Assembly: GCA_026874595.1 (NCBI GenBank)
Contig: CM049316.1
Location: forward strand, 31,973,339-32,037,338
Length of the DNA: 64,000 bases
Source of the DNA: Sipunculus nudus
Lineage: Eukaryota; Annelida; Sipuncula; Golfingiida; Sipunculidae
Direction: 5' to 3'
Shown piece after piece: positions 32,160-46,700 of this stretch. Under the pieces are notes generated by a model. The model was given only the letters and a program-made list of their open reading frames with translations. It did not search any database and was not told the DNA's origin. The translations under genes were made by a program, and so were the position numbers. Within the stretch, counting starts at the first letter, position 1. Every line of letters begins with the position of its first letter.

Positions 32160-34048
32160 GGTCTAGAATTGGTTTATCTTCTGCATGTTGACATCATACA
32201 AAGCACTATATAGATTTCGAAAACTAGTGGCCAATGGGCTATAACGCTCAGCTGAATTCAGGAAAAATTGAACAATGGGCAACATGACTCCCGGAGTAAA
32301 GGTCTCAAAAATAGAGGAAAAATACGTGAAAATTCGGAAAAAATCCAGGTTGTGCCACCAGTCTGCAGAAAACAGATGAAACACTCCATGATCAATATAC
32401 ATGAAAAAAATCATGGCGAAAAATGGATCAGTTATTCATGTACTCGAGCTTCTGTATCAATGTTTTAATTATTCTTGGGGCTACTTACACGCTCCATAGT
32501 TCGGAGGATTTGGGTAACAGAGACCTAATTTAAGGTTCCCACGAAGACTTTTTATGGACCTCTTCAGATGATAAGTAAGGAGATTCTAGCCAAAACAGTG
32601 ATTATGTGTACCCTGTTAACAGATGAAGCTTTATTTGAAGGTCTAAAAAAAAAGAGGGGAAAAAAGCATAATAAATAAAGGTGGTGCCACCAGTCTAAAG
32701 GAACTGTTGAAACACTCCAAGATCATTACGCATGCAAACATCATGGTGATCAATGCATTAGTTTTTCAGATACTAGAGCTTTTGTATCAATTTTTTAATT
32801 ATATTGGGGTTACATCCGAGCCCCGTAGCTCGGAGGATATGGGTAACAGAGACCTAATTTCAGGTTTCTTCTGAGACCTTTTATGGACCTCCCTTTATGT
32901 CAAGTTACAAAATTCTAGCTCGAATGGTTAAGATTTGAGCCTTGTTAACGGATGACAACATCTTTGAAGGTCTCAAAATAGAGTGAAAACTTCGTAAAAA
33001 TCGAAAAAAGTCTGCAGGAACTGATAAAACGCTCAATGATGAACATGCATGCAAAGAATCATGGACATCAATGCACTTGTTGTTCTGGTTCCGGAGTTTT
33101 ATTCATTTTTCATTATTCTGGGGGGTAGTTCTGAGCCCCACAGCTGGGAGGATATGGGTAACAGAGATTTTATTTCAGTTTCTCAAGAAGATTCTTCATG
33201 GACCTCCCTAGATATGAAGCATGAAGATTCTAGGTCGAGCGGTTACGAGTTGTGCCCTGTTAACGGACGACCGCTTCATTTAAAGGTCTCAACAATAAAG
33301 ACAAATACGTAAAAAAATCGAACAAAAATACAGGTGGCGCCACCAGTCTGATCATGGAACACCCATGATCAATATGCATGCAAATGATCATGGTGATCAA
33401 TGCATTAGTTATTCAGATACTTGAGCTTATGTATCAAATTTTTAATTATTCTGGGTGTGTGTGTGTGGGGGGGGGGGGGTTACTTTCGAGTCCCATAGCT
33501 CGGAGGATATTAGTAACAGAGTCCTAATTTGAGGTTTTCTAAGATATTTTTTAATTGTCCTCCCTATATATAAAGTATAAAGATTCTAGGTCTATCGGTT
33601 ACGATTTGTGCCCTGTTAACAGACGAGGCCTTGTTTTAAGGTCTAAAGAAAAAATAGAGAAAAAATGCGTAAAAATTCGAAAAAACAGGTGGCGCCGCCA
33701 GTCTACAGGAACTGATGAAAACTTCCATGATCAATATGCATAGAAAGAATCATGATGATCAATGCATTAGTCAATCAGATACTGGAGCTTTTGTATCAAA
33801 TTTTTAATTATCCTGGGGGTACGTACGAGCCCCATATCTCAAAGGATCTTAGTAGAAGAGACTTAATTACAGGTTTCCGAGGACATTTTTCATGGACCTC
33901 CCTGAATGTCAAGTTAGAAGGTTCTAGGTTCAGTAATTACGATATAATGCCCTGTTAACGGCCGGATTGCCGTATGGCACGACCGACGGACTGACCACGG
34001 CACAGAGTGATTGCTGTAGCTCAGTTGACTTTTAGTCAGCAGAACTAA
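32160..34048 (-). repeat. AGCTCA hairpin-headed dispersed repeat, inverted copy
   Basis: Read on the minus strand from 34048 it starts with a hairpin (AGTTCTGCTGACT / AGTCAACTGAGCT), then a GTCCGTCGGTCGT word. About five tandem units of ~330 bp follow, with the words of the 22.1-kb copy: TGTTAACAGGGCA, GGTCTCTGTTACCCATATCC, AATTTGATACAAAAGCT, ATGATTCTTTGCATG and GGTGGCGCCACC. The CTCGGGAACCG units and the 3' hairpin of the plus copy are absent, so this copy is 3'-truncated or a different subtype. It includes GTGTGTGT plus a G run at about 33456-33479. Confidence 0.7.
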
Positions 34049-34085
34049 AAATGGTAGATTGGCCGATTTCTATGAATGGCATTGG

Positions 34086-34746
<661 letters not shown>

Positions 34747-34753
34747 TTACTCT

Positions 34754-35071
34754 TTAACATGAGTACAATCCCAAAAAAATCATGGTGACGATTTTTTCTA
34801 GAAGAATAGCTGCTCCTCCCGTGTTGTTAACCAAGCAAATCCCAAAGCTGATCATCAGAAATAATTCAAAGAAGAAACCAGTTATCATTATTGCTTCAGT
34901 TCCGCCCAAGATGTCCGAAAATGGGCTGATGATTACACCTATTGTGCCAACAAGCCACAGAACCCACTCGCAGCTACCTCGAACACGCCATGGGATCTTA
35001 AAGAGGCATCCAACAGCAAACATATCAGCGACAAATGCAACAAAACAAATGCAGCCCAGCAGCCAATTCAT
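34754..35071 (-). CDS. T6: small four-TM membrane protein, T1 relative
   Basis: 105 residues on the minus strand, start context ATCAAAATGAATTGG. Membrane segments at about 3-24, 35-52, 59-81 and 87-103. Like T1 it begins M-N-W and has F-V-A-D-M-F-A in segment 1. Near the C-terminus the DNA has a run of seven T (34783-34777 on the minus strand). The frame stops at TAA five codons later, but adding one T gives I-V-L-M-L-K and runs directly into a GTAAGT donor, matching the intron after segment 4 in T4, T5 and T7. So either the last few residues result from a homopolymer slip or sequencing error, or the gene truly ends here with an intron in the 3' untranslated region. Function unknown. Confidence 0.6.
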   Translation of the reverse strand: MNWLLGCICFVAFVADMFAVGCLFKIPWRVRGSCEWVLWLVGTIGVIISPFSDILGGTEAIMITGFFFELFLMISFGICLVNNTGGAAILLEKIVTMIFLGLYSC

Positions 35072-36028
35072 TTTGATTATGGATTGTATTGTCTCCTTCC
35101 CTGGTTGTTAGTACTCCTTTAGTACCTCTTTATAGAGGTTATTCTGTGGTATGAGTTATGTGGCCGCCTTCTGCGAGGTACTGATTTCTCACTAGGTGAA
35201 GACGACATCAGGTGACGCCAAAAAAGATTAATGCTGTATCCAAAAACATGATTCTGTTACACAAGTTAATAATTTATCTGATTCTTAGTACGCGTTGGAC
35301 GAACAAAGTCCTCATTCAGGCACATACACTAAAATAATAACATATATATTTACTTATGAAACAAACATACACTTTCACACGTCTTCTGAACTAAACTATT
35401 AAATATATAAAAATAATCCCTTTAGAACTGCCCGGCAATTATTGCAATTTTAATATCTCAAAAAAAGGCATTCAGTGCAAAGTCCTTCAAATATCTGGTT
35501 TCATTTAGACATTTGTCTTTTACCACTTAATTGGTTTGCCCTCATACCAAGATTCCAAGGGCACGTTGTTGTTTGGCTATTTTTTTCTAAGAGACTTTAT
35601 GCTAAAAAAACAAGAAATTGTTTAAAGAAGAACCTTAATTGTCTACAAATGTTATTTTATGCCTTAAATCTAAAGCCATGGTTTAGTTATGTAACACATC
35701 TGCCTATTCCAATTTCCATTAATTATAATGTATATCTACTTTATGTACACTCTCAGTACTTCGGAAATAAGGTCCACTTTTGTTAACACACCCTTAAGGA
35801 ACGAACTTTGGTCAGAAACAGGCCCAGAAAGGGGTCGACATTACCACCATCGGCCTACTGGGATCAATATTTTGTCAACACCATCGGCCTATAGGCTTCA
35901 ATATTTTGCCTACATCGTCTGCCTACAGGTATCGATGTTGTTTTAATGCCACCAGCCCTAAAAAAAGCTGATACAAACATTCTACTAAAATACAGAGAGC
36001 AGCAACCTTATTCTATGGATAAAATTAT
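35072..36028. other. 5' flank of T6
   Basis: AT-rich, no gene supported; frames at 35475-35946 are unsupported. Contains the 34-bp tandem repeat below. Confidence 0.5.
35845..35946. repeat. Three 34-bp tandem units
   Basis: Units begin CACCATCGGCCTACTGGG, CACCATCGGCCTATAGGC and CATCGTCTGCCTACAGGT, each followed by ATCAATATTTTG-like sequence. Confidence 0.75.
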
Positions 36029-36268
36029 TCAATTATTTTTATGGCCCAGGTAGTGATATAAGCGACCTTTCTTTGTTTTAGCCTCATTCCGCGTGTTCTT
36101 ACGGTGACTTGAGTCGATCAAACTCCCAACTTTCCCAGAAGAAGCCAACCTGGTATTCCCAAGATCATTGACCCGGATGAACGTTGCCCCCAAATAATAT
36201 AGGATAGCAAGGAGGATAAATAAGCTCACAACAAACAGGGACAGATCTTTGGTATGATGGAGTTGCAT
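36029..36268 (-). CDS. Hypothetical signal-anchor ORF overlapping TTCCCAGAA module
   Basis: 79 codons on the minus strand. One strong membrane segment (about residues 9-27, L-S-L-F-V-V-S-L-F-I-L-L-A-I-L), then ATFIRVNDLGNTRLASSGKV and a basic, low-complexity tail. The stretch GNTRLASSGK lies antisense to the TTCCCAGAA module (TTCCCAGAA at 36132-36140) and has a counterpart, GNTKVDPSGK, antisense to the 27.3-kb copy. The module could therefore be a decayed exon of a type II membrane protein family instead of a control element. The architecture resembles the ORF at 19425-19700. Confidence 0.3.
   Translation of the reverse strand: MQLHHTKDLSLFVVSLFILLAILYYLGATFIRVNDLGNTRLASSGKVGSLIDSSHRKNTRNEAKTKKGRLYHYLGHKNN
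36115..36210 (+). repeat. TTCCCAGAA module, copy near 36.1 kb
   Basis: TTCCCAGAA at 36132-36140, then GGTATTCCC, GATCATTGACCC and GAACGTTGC in the same order as at 27.3 kb. It overlaps the hypothetical ORF on the opposite strand. Confidence 0.6.
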
Positions 36269-36429
36269 AATTTTGACCGGTTATATATATGTGACTGATT
36301 ACTTCTTATATAAGCGTATATAAAATCAAATACGTCGAAATAAAACCTAATCAGATATTCGAAGTCATTGCAACGGTTGCAAGTTTAAAATAGTCAAATG
36401 TAAATAAATGCCTTGCAGATCTAAGAAGG

Positions 36430-36491
<62 letters not shown>

Positions 36492-37004
36492 GATTTTTGA
36501 GTACTAGGGGTTAATGACAACCCCTCCCATGGTGTTGATACCTTTTGACATTATAGCCAGCAATGGTGCGATCTAGGGGTACCTTTGGCGCTGTTTTTCG
36601 TTTTTGAATAAATTAACTATCCATTTCCCAGAATTTGAATGAAGAGGGAACACTCCTAAAGCAGCGGTTATATACACTGCATCGTTCCAGCTGTCCTTCG
36701 TTTTAATCGCTAGCAAATTTCTCCGGTATGGAATTGACGCTCCCGTGCCAAGTTTTAAATCTGCGACATCCTTTTTTCGTTGGACTGAGTCTTTGTCATG
36801 TGCAAACCTGGTATCGAAACCCCGAAAATCTTGCTAAACAAGGCAGCGGTTAAAACGAATTGGATCTATGATAACTACAGTTTATAACAGCTGCGTGGAT
36901 AGTGTAAGAAGAGGGTAGCTCCAATACATACGCCCCTGTCTTATATTTTTAACTAGGTCTATCATTCAAGGTTAAACCGGTGAGTTGATCTACTTGACGT
37001 GTAT
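36269..37004. other. Spacer with (AT)n tract 36430-36490
   Basis: No gene supported. The AT run precedes the 37.0-kb module as AT runs precede its copies at 28.1 kb and at the window start. Confidence 0.55.
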
Positions 37005-37704
37005 GTTATAGTGATTTGAGTTTTTCCCAGAAAGAACCCCCCCCCCCCGAATTCCCGAGGTCCACACACAATGTCCTGGCGGAACACTACTCTCGTATCG
37101 ATTAAAGTTAAGAAAAGTCACAGCGTGTACATGCCAGACCTTGTCGTATTTTATCAAGCTAGACCTGTCAGCTCTTTTTTGCATGTCCGAGGTGATAAGC
37201 GCTGAGTTATATATATAACTGCATATATACGGCGTACGTATCAAGGATCAGCGTCGATTAGGGAGACAGCACGGGAGAGTCGTTTACTGCAAAGTCGTTC
37301 CCAACATTTGCTGCTCCCTAGGTTCCCCCCGTGCTCGTCATGTAGGACACCAGTAATTAAACTTATTCTGGTGTTTATCAATCATTTATTATTCAAGACC
37401 ATCAGATGACCATAACATGACCACACTGTAATCCAGCCCCGCTATAGAATAACTAATAGGGTAACGTGACCATACCGCATCACCACAATGCTGGGTTACA
37501 TTGCATTATCATAAAAACATCTGGGTAACTCAGCCAACGCGATAACACGAAACTCTTAATAACACGATCGCCCCGTAAACACGTACGGCATCCCAGAAAA
37601 ACGTCAATCCCGGTAACCCGCTCCCCTTTATCATGACACCAACAATAACACAACTATCCCAGGAACAAGAGCTTGCCGTTACCATGAATCCTTCAGTAAA
37701 AAAA
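37005..37704 (+). repeat. Satellite left flank, duplicate of 28.1-28.8 kb
   Basis: Holds TTCCCAGAA (37024-37032), a C run, GAATTCCC (37050-37056), then GTCACAGCG, ATCAAGCTAGACCTG and GCTGAGTTATATATATAAC (a TATA-like word at about 37206), as in the 28.1-kb copy. From about 37400 it turns into progressively better satellite units: first only GACCATAACATGACCACA-like words, then GGTAAC and GAGCT words from about 37500, and full units by about 37705. Confidence 0.8.
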
Positions 37705-40700
37705 CATCCTGGTAACAAGAGCTCCACGTTAACATGACCCCCTCAGTAACACAACCATCCTGGTAACAACAGCTCCCAGTTAAGATGACATCCTCAGTAA
37801 CAGAACCATCCCGGTAACAAGAGCTCCTCGTTAACATGACCCCCTTAGCACCACAACCATCCCGGTAACAAGAGCTCCTCGTTAACATGCCACCCTCAGT
37901 AACACAACCATCCTGGAAACAAGAACTCCTCGTTAACATGACCCCCTCAGTAACACAACCATCCTGGTAACAAGAGCTCCCTGTTAAGATGACATCCTCA
38001 GTAACACAACCATCCCGGTAACAAGAGCTCCTCGTTAACATGACCCCCTCAGTAACACAACCATCCCGGTAACAAGAGCTCCTCGTTAACATGACCCCCT
38101 CAGTAACAGAACCATCCCGGTAACAAGAGCTCCTCGTTAACATGACCCCCTCAGTAACACAACCATCCTGGAAACAAGAGCTCCTCGTTAACATGACCCC
38201 CTCAGTAACACAACCATCCTGGTAACAAGAGCTCCCTGTTAAGATGACATCCTCAGTAACACAACCATCCCGGTAACAAGAGCTCCTCGTTAACATGACC
38301 CCCTCAGTAACACAACCATCCCGGTAACAAGAGCTCCTCGTTAACATGACCCCCTCAGTAACACAACCATCCTGGTAACAAGAGCTCCTCGTTAACATAA
38401 CCCCCTCAGTAACACAACCATCCTGGTAACAAGAGCTCCCTGTTAAGATGACATCCTCAGTAACACAACCATCCCGGTAACAAGAGCTCCTCGTTAACAT
38501 GACCCCCTCAGTAACACAACCATCCCGGTAACAACAGCTCCCTGTTTAGATGACATCCTCAGTAACACAACCATCCCGGTAACAAGAGCTCCTCGTTAAC
38601 ATGACCCCTCAGTAACACAACCATCCCGATAACAAGAGCTCCTCGTTAACATGACCCCCTCAGTAACACAACCATCCTGGTAACAAGAGCTCCTCGTTAA
38701 CATAACCCCCTCAGTAACACAACCATCCTGGTAACAAGAGCTCCCTGTTAAGATGACATCCTCAGTAACACAACCATCCCGGTAACAAGAGCTCCTCGTT
38801 AACATGACCCCCTCAGTAACACAACCATCCCGGTAACAACAGCTCCCTGTTTAGATGACATCCTCAGTAACACAACCATCCCGGTAACAAGAGCTCCTCG
38901 TTAACATGACCCCTCAGTAACACAACCATCCCGATAACAAGAGCTCCTCGTTAACATGACCCCCTTAGCACCACAACCATCCTGGTAACAACAGCTCCCT
39001 GTTAAGATGACATCCTCAGTAACACAACCATCCCGGTAACAAGAGCTCCTCGTTAACATGACCCCCTCAGTAACACAACCATCCCGGTAACAAGAGCTCC
39101 TCGTTAACATGACCCCCTCAGTAACACAACCATCCCGGTAACAAGAGCTCCTCGTTAACATGACCCCTCAGTAACACAACCATCCCGGTAACAAGAGCTC
39201 CTCGTTAACATGACCCCCTTAGCACCACAACCATCCTGGTAACAACAGCTCCCTGTTAAGATGACATCCTCAGTAACACAACCATCCCGGTAACAAGAGC
39301 TCCTCGTTAACATGACCCAATCAGTAACACAACCATCCCGGTAACAAGAGCTCCTCGTTAACATGACCCCCTCAGTAACACAACCATCCCGGTAACAAGA
39401 GCTCCTCGTTAACATGACCCCCTCAGTAACACAACCATCCCGGTAACAAGAGCTCCTCGTTAACATGACCCCCTCAGTAACACAACCATCCCGGTAACAA
39501 GAGCTCCTCGTTAACATGACCCCCTCAGTAACACAACCATCCTGGAAACAAGAGCTCCTCGTTAACATGACCCCCTCAGTAACACAACCATCCCGTTAAC
39601 AAGCGCTCCTCGTTAACATAACCCCCTCAGTAACACAACCATCCTGGAAACAACAGCTCTCTGTTAAGATGACATCCTCAGTAACACAACCATCCCGGTA
39701 ACAAGAGCTCCTCGTTAACATGACCCCCTTAGCACCACAACCATCCTGGTAACAACAGCTCCCAGTTAAGATGACACCCTCAGTACCACAACCATCCCGG
39801 TAACAAGAGCTCCTCGTTAACATGACCCCCTCAGTAACACAACCATCCTGGTAACAACAGCTCCCTGTTAAGATCACATCCTCAGTAACACAAAATCTTC
39901 CCGGTAACAAGAGCTCCTCGTTAACATGACCCCCTCAGTAACACAACCATCCTGGTAACAAGAGCTCCTCGTTAACATGACCCCCTTAGCACCACAACCA
40001 TCCCGGTAACAAGAGCTCCTCGTTAACATGACCCCCTCAGTAACCCAACCATCCTGGTAACAACAGCTCCCTGTTAAGATGACATCCTCTGTAACACAAC
40101 CATCCCGGTAACAAGAGCTCCTCGTGAACATGCCACCCTCAGCACCACAACCATCCCGGTAACAAGAGCTCATCGTTAACATGACCCCCTCAGTAACACA
40201 ACCATCCTGGTAACAAGAGCTCCTCGTTAACATGACCCCTTAGCACCACAACCATCCCGGTAACAAGAACTCCTCGTTAACATGACACCCTCAGTACCAC
40301 AACCATCCCGGTAACAAGAGCTCCTCGTTAACATGACCCCCTCAGTAACACAACCATCCTGGTAACAACAGCTCCCTGTTAAGATGACATCCTCTGTAAC
40401 ACAACCATCCCGGTAACAAGAGCTCCTCGTTAACATGACCCCCTCAGTAACACAACCATCCTGGTAACAACAGCTCCCTGTTAAGATGACATCCTCTGTA
40501 ACACAACCATCCCGGTAACAAGAGCTTCTCGTTAACATGACCCCCTCAGTAACACAACCATCCTGGTAACAACAGCTCCCTGTTAAGATGACATCCTCTG
40601 TAACACAACCATCCCGGTAACAAGAGCTCCTCGTTAACATGACACCCTCAGTACCACAACCATCCCGGTAACAAGAGCTCCTCGTTAACATGACCCCCTC

Positions 40701-43700
40701 AGTAACACAACCATCCTGGTAACAACAGCTCCCTGTTAAGATGACATCCTCTGTAACACAACCATCCCGGTAACAAGAGCTCCTCGTTAACATGCCACCC
40801 TCAGCAACACAACCATCCTGGTAACAACAGCTCCCAGTTAAGATGACATCCTCAGTAACACAACCATCCCGGTAACAAGAGCTCCTCGTTAACATGACCC
40901 CCTCAGTAACACAACCATCCTGGTAACAACAGCTCCCTGTTAAGATGACATCCTCAGTAACACAACCATCCCGGTAACAAGAGCTCCTCGTTAACATGCC
41001 AACCTCAGCAACACAACCATCCTGGTAACAACAGCTCCCAGTTAAGATGACATCCTCAGTAACACAACCGTCCCGGTAACAAGAGCTCCTCGTTAACATG
41101 ACCCCCTCAGTAACACAACCATCCCGGTAACAAGAGCTCCTCGTTAACATGCCACCCTCAGCAACACAACCATCCTGGTAACAACAGCTCCCAGTTAAGA
41201 TGACATCCTCAGTAACACAACCATCCTGGAAACAAGAGCTCCTCGTTAACATGACCCCCTCAGTAACACAACCATCCTGGTAACAACAGCTCCCTGTTAA
41301 GATGACATCCTCAGTAACACAACCATCCCGGTAACAAGAGCTCCTCGTTAACATGACCCCCTTAGCACCACAACCATCCGGGTAACAAGAGCTCCTCGTT
41401 AACATGCCACCCTCAGCAACACAACCATCCTGGTAACAACAGCTCCCAGTTAAGATGACATGCTCAGTAACACAACCATCTCGGTAACAAGAGCTCCTCG
41501 TTAACATGACCCCCTCAGTAACACAACCATCCTGGTAACAAGAGCTCCTCGTTAACATGCCACCCTCAGCAACACAACCATCCTGGTAACAACAGCTCCC
41601 AGTTAAGATGACATCCTCAGTAACACAACCATCCCGGTAACAAGAGCTCCTCGTTAACATGCCACCCTCAGCAACACAACCATCCTGGTAACAACAGCTC
41701 CCAGTTAAGATGACATCCTCAGTAACACAACCATCCTGGAAACAAGAGCTCCTCGTTAACATGACCCCTCAGTAACACAACCATCCTGGTAACAACAGCT
41801 CCCTGTTAAGATGACATCCTCAGTAACACAACCATCCCGGTAACAAGAGCTCCTCGTTAACATGACCCCCTTAGCACCACAACCATCCGGGTAACAAGAG
41901 CTCCTCGTTAACATGACCCCCTCAGTAACACAACCATCCTGGAAACAACAGCTCCCTGTTAAGATGACATCCTCAGTAACACAACTATCCCGGTAACAAG
42001 AGCTCTTCGTTAACATGCCACCCTCAGCACCACAACCATCCTGGAAACAACAGCTCCCTGTTAAGATGACATCCTCAGTAACACAACTATCCCGGTAACA
42101 ACAGCTCCCAGTTAAGATGACATCCTCAGTAACACAACCATCCCGGTAACAAGAGCTCCTCGTTAACATGACCCCCTCAGTAACACAACCATCCTGGTAA
42201 CAACAGCTCCCTGTTAAGATGACATACTCTGTAACACAACCATCCCGGTAACAAGAGCTCCTCGTTAACATGCCACCCTCAGCAACACAACCATCCTGGT
42301 AACAACAGCTCCCAGTTAAGATGACATCCTCAGTAACACAACCATCCCGGTAACAAGAGCTCCTCGTTAACATGACCCCCTCAGTAACACAACCATCTTG
42401 GTAACAACAGCTCCCTGTTAAGATGACATCCTCAGCACCACAACCATCCTGGAAACAACAGCTCCCTGTTAAGATGACATCCTCAGTAACACAACTATCC
42501 CGGTAACAACAGCTCCCAGTTAAGATGACATCCTCAGTAACACAACCATCCCGGTAACAAGAGCTCCTCGTTAACATGACCCCCTCAGTAACACAACCAT
42601 CCTGGTAACAACAGCTCCCAGTTAAGATGACATCCTCAGTAACACAACCATCCTGGAAACAAGAGCTCCTCGTTAACATGACCCCCTCAGTAACACAACC
42701 ATCCTGGTAACAACAGCTCCCTGTTAAGATGACATCCTCAGTAACACAACCATCCCGGTAACAAGAGCTCCTCGTTAACATGACCCCCTTAGCACCACAA
42801 CCATCCGGGTAACAAGAGCTCCTCGTTAACATGACCCCCTCAGTAACACAACCATCCTGGAAACAACAGCTCCCTGTTAAGATGACATCCTCAGTAACAC
42901 AACTATCCCGGTAACAAGAGCTCCTCGTTAACATGCCACCCTCAGCACCACAACCATCCTGGTAACAACAGCTCCTCGTTAACATGACCCCCTCAGTAAC
43001 ACAACCATCCTGGTAACAACAGCTCCCTGTTAAGATGACATCCTCAGCAACACAACCATCCTGGTAACAACAGCTCCCAGTTAAGATGACATCCTCAGTA
43101 ACACAACCATCCTGGTAACAAGAGCTCCTCGTTAACATGACCCCCTCAGTAACACAACATCCTGGTAACAAGAGCTCCCTGTTAAGATGACATCCTCAGC
43201 AACACAACCATCCTGGTAACAACAGCTCCCAGTTAAGATGACATCCTCAGTAACACAACCATCCTGGTAACAAGAGCTCCTCGTTAACATGAGCCCCTCA
43301 GTAACACAACCATCCTGGTAACAACAGCTCCCTGTTAAGATGACATCCTCAGTAACACAACCATCCCGGTAACAAGAGCTCCTCGTTAACATGACCCCCT
43401 CAGTAACACAACCATCCTGGTAACAACAGCTCCCTGTTAAGATGACATTCTCAGTAACACAACCATCCCGGTAACAAGAGCTCCTCGTTAACATGACCCC
43501 CTTAGCACCACAACCATCCCTGTAACAAGAGCTCCTCGTTAACATGCCACCCTCAGCACCACAACCATCCCGGTAACAAGAGCTCCTCGTTAACATGACC
43601 CCCTCAGTAACACAACCATCCCGGTAACAAGAGCTCCTCGTTAACATGACACCCTCAGTACCACAACCATCCCGGTAACAAGAGCTCCTCGTTAACATGA

Positions 43701-46700
43701 CCCCCTCAGTAACACAACCATCCTGGTAACAACAGCTCCCTGTTAAGATGACATCCTCTGTAACACAACCATCCCGGTAACAAGAGCTCCTCGTTAACAT
43801 GACCCCCTCAGTTACACAACCATCCCGGTAACAAGAGCTCCTCGTTAACATGACCCCCTCAGTAACACAACCATCCTGGAAACAAGAGCTCCTCGTTAAC
43901 ATGACCCCCTCAGTAACACAACCATCCTGGAAACAACAGCTCCCTGTTAAGATGACATCCTCAGTAACACAACCATCCCGGTAACAAGAGCTCCTCGTTA
44001 ACATGACCCCCTCAGTAACACAACCATCCTGGTAACAACAGCTCCCTGTTAAGATGACATCCTCAGTAACACAACCATCCCGGTAACAAGAGCTCCTCGT
44101 TAACATGACCCCCTCAGTAACACAACCATCCTGGTAACAAGAGCTCCTCGTTAACATGACCCCCTCAGTAACACAACCATCCCGGTAACAAGAGCTCCTC
44201 GTTAACATGCCACCCTCAGTAACACAACCATCCCGGTAACAAGAGCTCCTCGTTAACAAGACCCCCTCAGTAACACAACCATCCTGGTAACAAGAGCTCC
44301 TCGTTAACATGACCCCCTCAGTAACACAACCATCCCGGTAACAACAGCTTCCTGTTAAGATGACATCCTCAGTAACACAACCATCCCGGTAACAAGAGCT
44401 CCTCGTTAACATGACCCCCTCAGTAACACAACCATCCTGGTAACAACAGCTCCCTGTTAAGATGACATCCTCTGTAACACAACCATCCCGGTAACAAGAG
44501 CTCCTCGTTAACATGACCCCCTCAGTAACACAACCATCCCGGTAACAAGAGCTCCTCGTTAACATGACCCCCTCAGTACCACAACCATCCCGGTAACAAG
44601 AGCTCCTCGTTAACATGACCCCCTCAGTAACACAACCATCCTGGTAACAACAGCTCCCTGTTAAGATGACATCCTCTGTAACACAACCATCCCGGTAACA
44701 AGAGCTTCTCGTTAACATGACCCCCTCAGTAACACAACCATCCTGGTAACAACAGCTCCCTCTTAAGATGACATCCTCTGTAACACAACCATCCCGGTAA
44801 CAAGAGCTTCTCTTTAACATGACACCCTCAGTACCACATCCATCCCGGTAACAAGAGCTCCTCGTTAACATGACCCCCTCAGTAACACAACCATCCTGGT
44901 AACAACAGCTCCCTTTTAACATGACCCCCTCAGTAACACAACCATCCCGGTAACAAGAGCTCCTCGTTAACATGACCCCCTCAGTAACACAACCATCCCG
45001 GTAACAAGAGCTCCCCGTTAACATGACCCCCTCAGTAACACAACCATCCTGGAAACAACAGCTCCCTGTTAAGATGACATCCTCAGTAACACAACTATCC
45101 CGGTAACAAGAGCTCCTCGTTAACATGCCACCCTCAGCACCACAACCATCCTGGTAACAACAGCTCCCTGTTAAGATGACATCCTCTGTAACACAACCAT
45201 CCCGGTAACAAGAGCTCCTCGTTAACATGACACCCTCAGTACCACAACCATCCCGGTAACAAGAGCTCCTCGTTAACATGACCCCCTCAGTAACACAACC
45301 ATCCTGGTAACAACAGCTCCCTGTTAACATGACCCCCTCAGTAACACAACTATCCCGGTAACAAGAGCTCCTCGTTAACATGACCCCCTCAGTAACACAA
45401 CCATCCTGGTAACAAGAGCTCCTCGTTAACATGACCCCCTTAGCACCACAACCATCCCGGTAACAAGAGCTCCTCGTTAACATGACCCCCTCAGTAACAC
45501 AACCATCCTGGTAACAACAGCTCCCTGTTAAGATGACATCCTCTGTAACACAACCATCCCGGTAACAAGAGCTCCTCGTGAACATGCCACCCTCAGCACC
45601 ACAACCATCCCGGTAACAAGAGCTCATCGTTAACATGACCCCCTCAGTAACACAACCATCCTGGTAACAAGAGCTCCTCGTTAACATGACCCCCTTAGCA
45701 CCACAACCATCCCGGTAACAAGAACTCCTCGTTAACATGACACCCTCAGTACCACAACCATCCCGGTAACAAGAGCTCCTCGTTAACATGACCCCCTCAG
45801 TAACACAACCATCCTGGTAACAACAGCTCCCTGTTAAGATGACATCCTCTGTAACACAACAATCCCGGTAACAAGAGCTCCTCGTTAACATGACCCCCTC
45901 AGTAACACAACCATCCTGGTAACAACAGCTCCCTGTTAAGATGACATCCTCTGTAACACAACCATCCCGGTAACAAGAGCTTCTCGTTAACATGACCCCC
46001 TCAGTAACACAACCATCCTGGTAACAACAGCTCCCTGTTAAGATGACATCCTCTGTAACACAACCATCCCGGTAACAAGAGCTCCTCGTTAACATGACAC
46101 CCTCAGTACCACAACCATCCCGGTAACAAGAGCTCCTCGTTAACATGACCCCCTCAGTAACACAACCATCCTGGTAACAACAGCTCCCTGTTAAGATGAC
46201 ATCCTCTGTAACACAACCATCCCGGTAACAAGAGCTCCTCGTTAACATGCCACCCTCAGCAACACAACCATCCTGGTAACAACAGCTCCCAGTTAAGATG
46301 ACATCCTCAGTAACACAACCATCCCGGTAACAAGAGCTCCTCGTTAACATGACCCCCTCAGTAACACAACCATCCTGGTAACAACAGCTCCCTGTTAAGA
46401 TGACATCCTCAGTAACACAACCATCCTGGTAACAAGAGCTCCTCGTTCACATGCCACCCTCAGCAACACAACCATCCTGGTAACAACAGCTCCCAGTTAA
46501 GATGACATCCTCAGTAACACAACCATCCCGGTAACAAGAGCTCCTCGTTAACATGACCCCCTCAGTAACACAACCATCCCGGTAACAAGAGCTCCTCGTT
46601 AACATGCCACCCTCAGCAACACAACCATCCTGGTAACAACAGCTCCCAGTTAAGATGACATCCTCAGTAACACAACCATCCTGGAAACAAGAGCTCCTCG

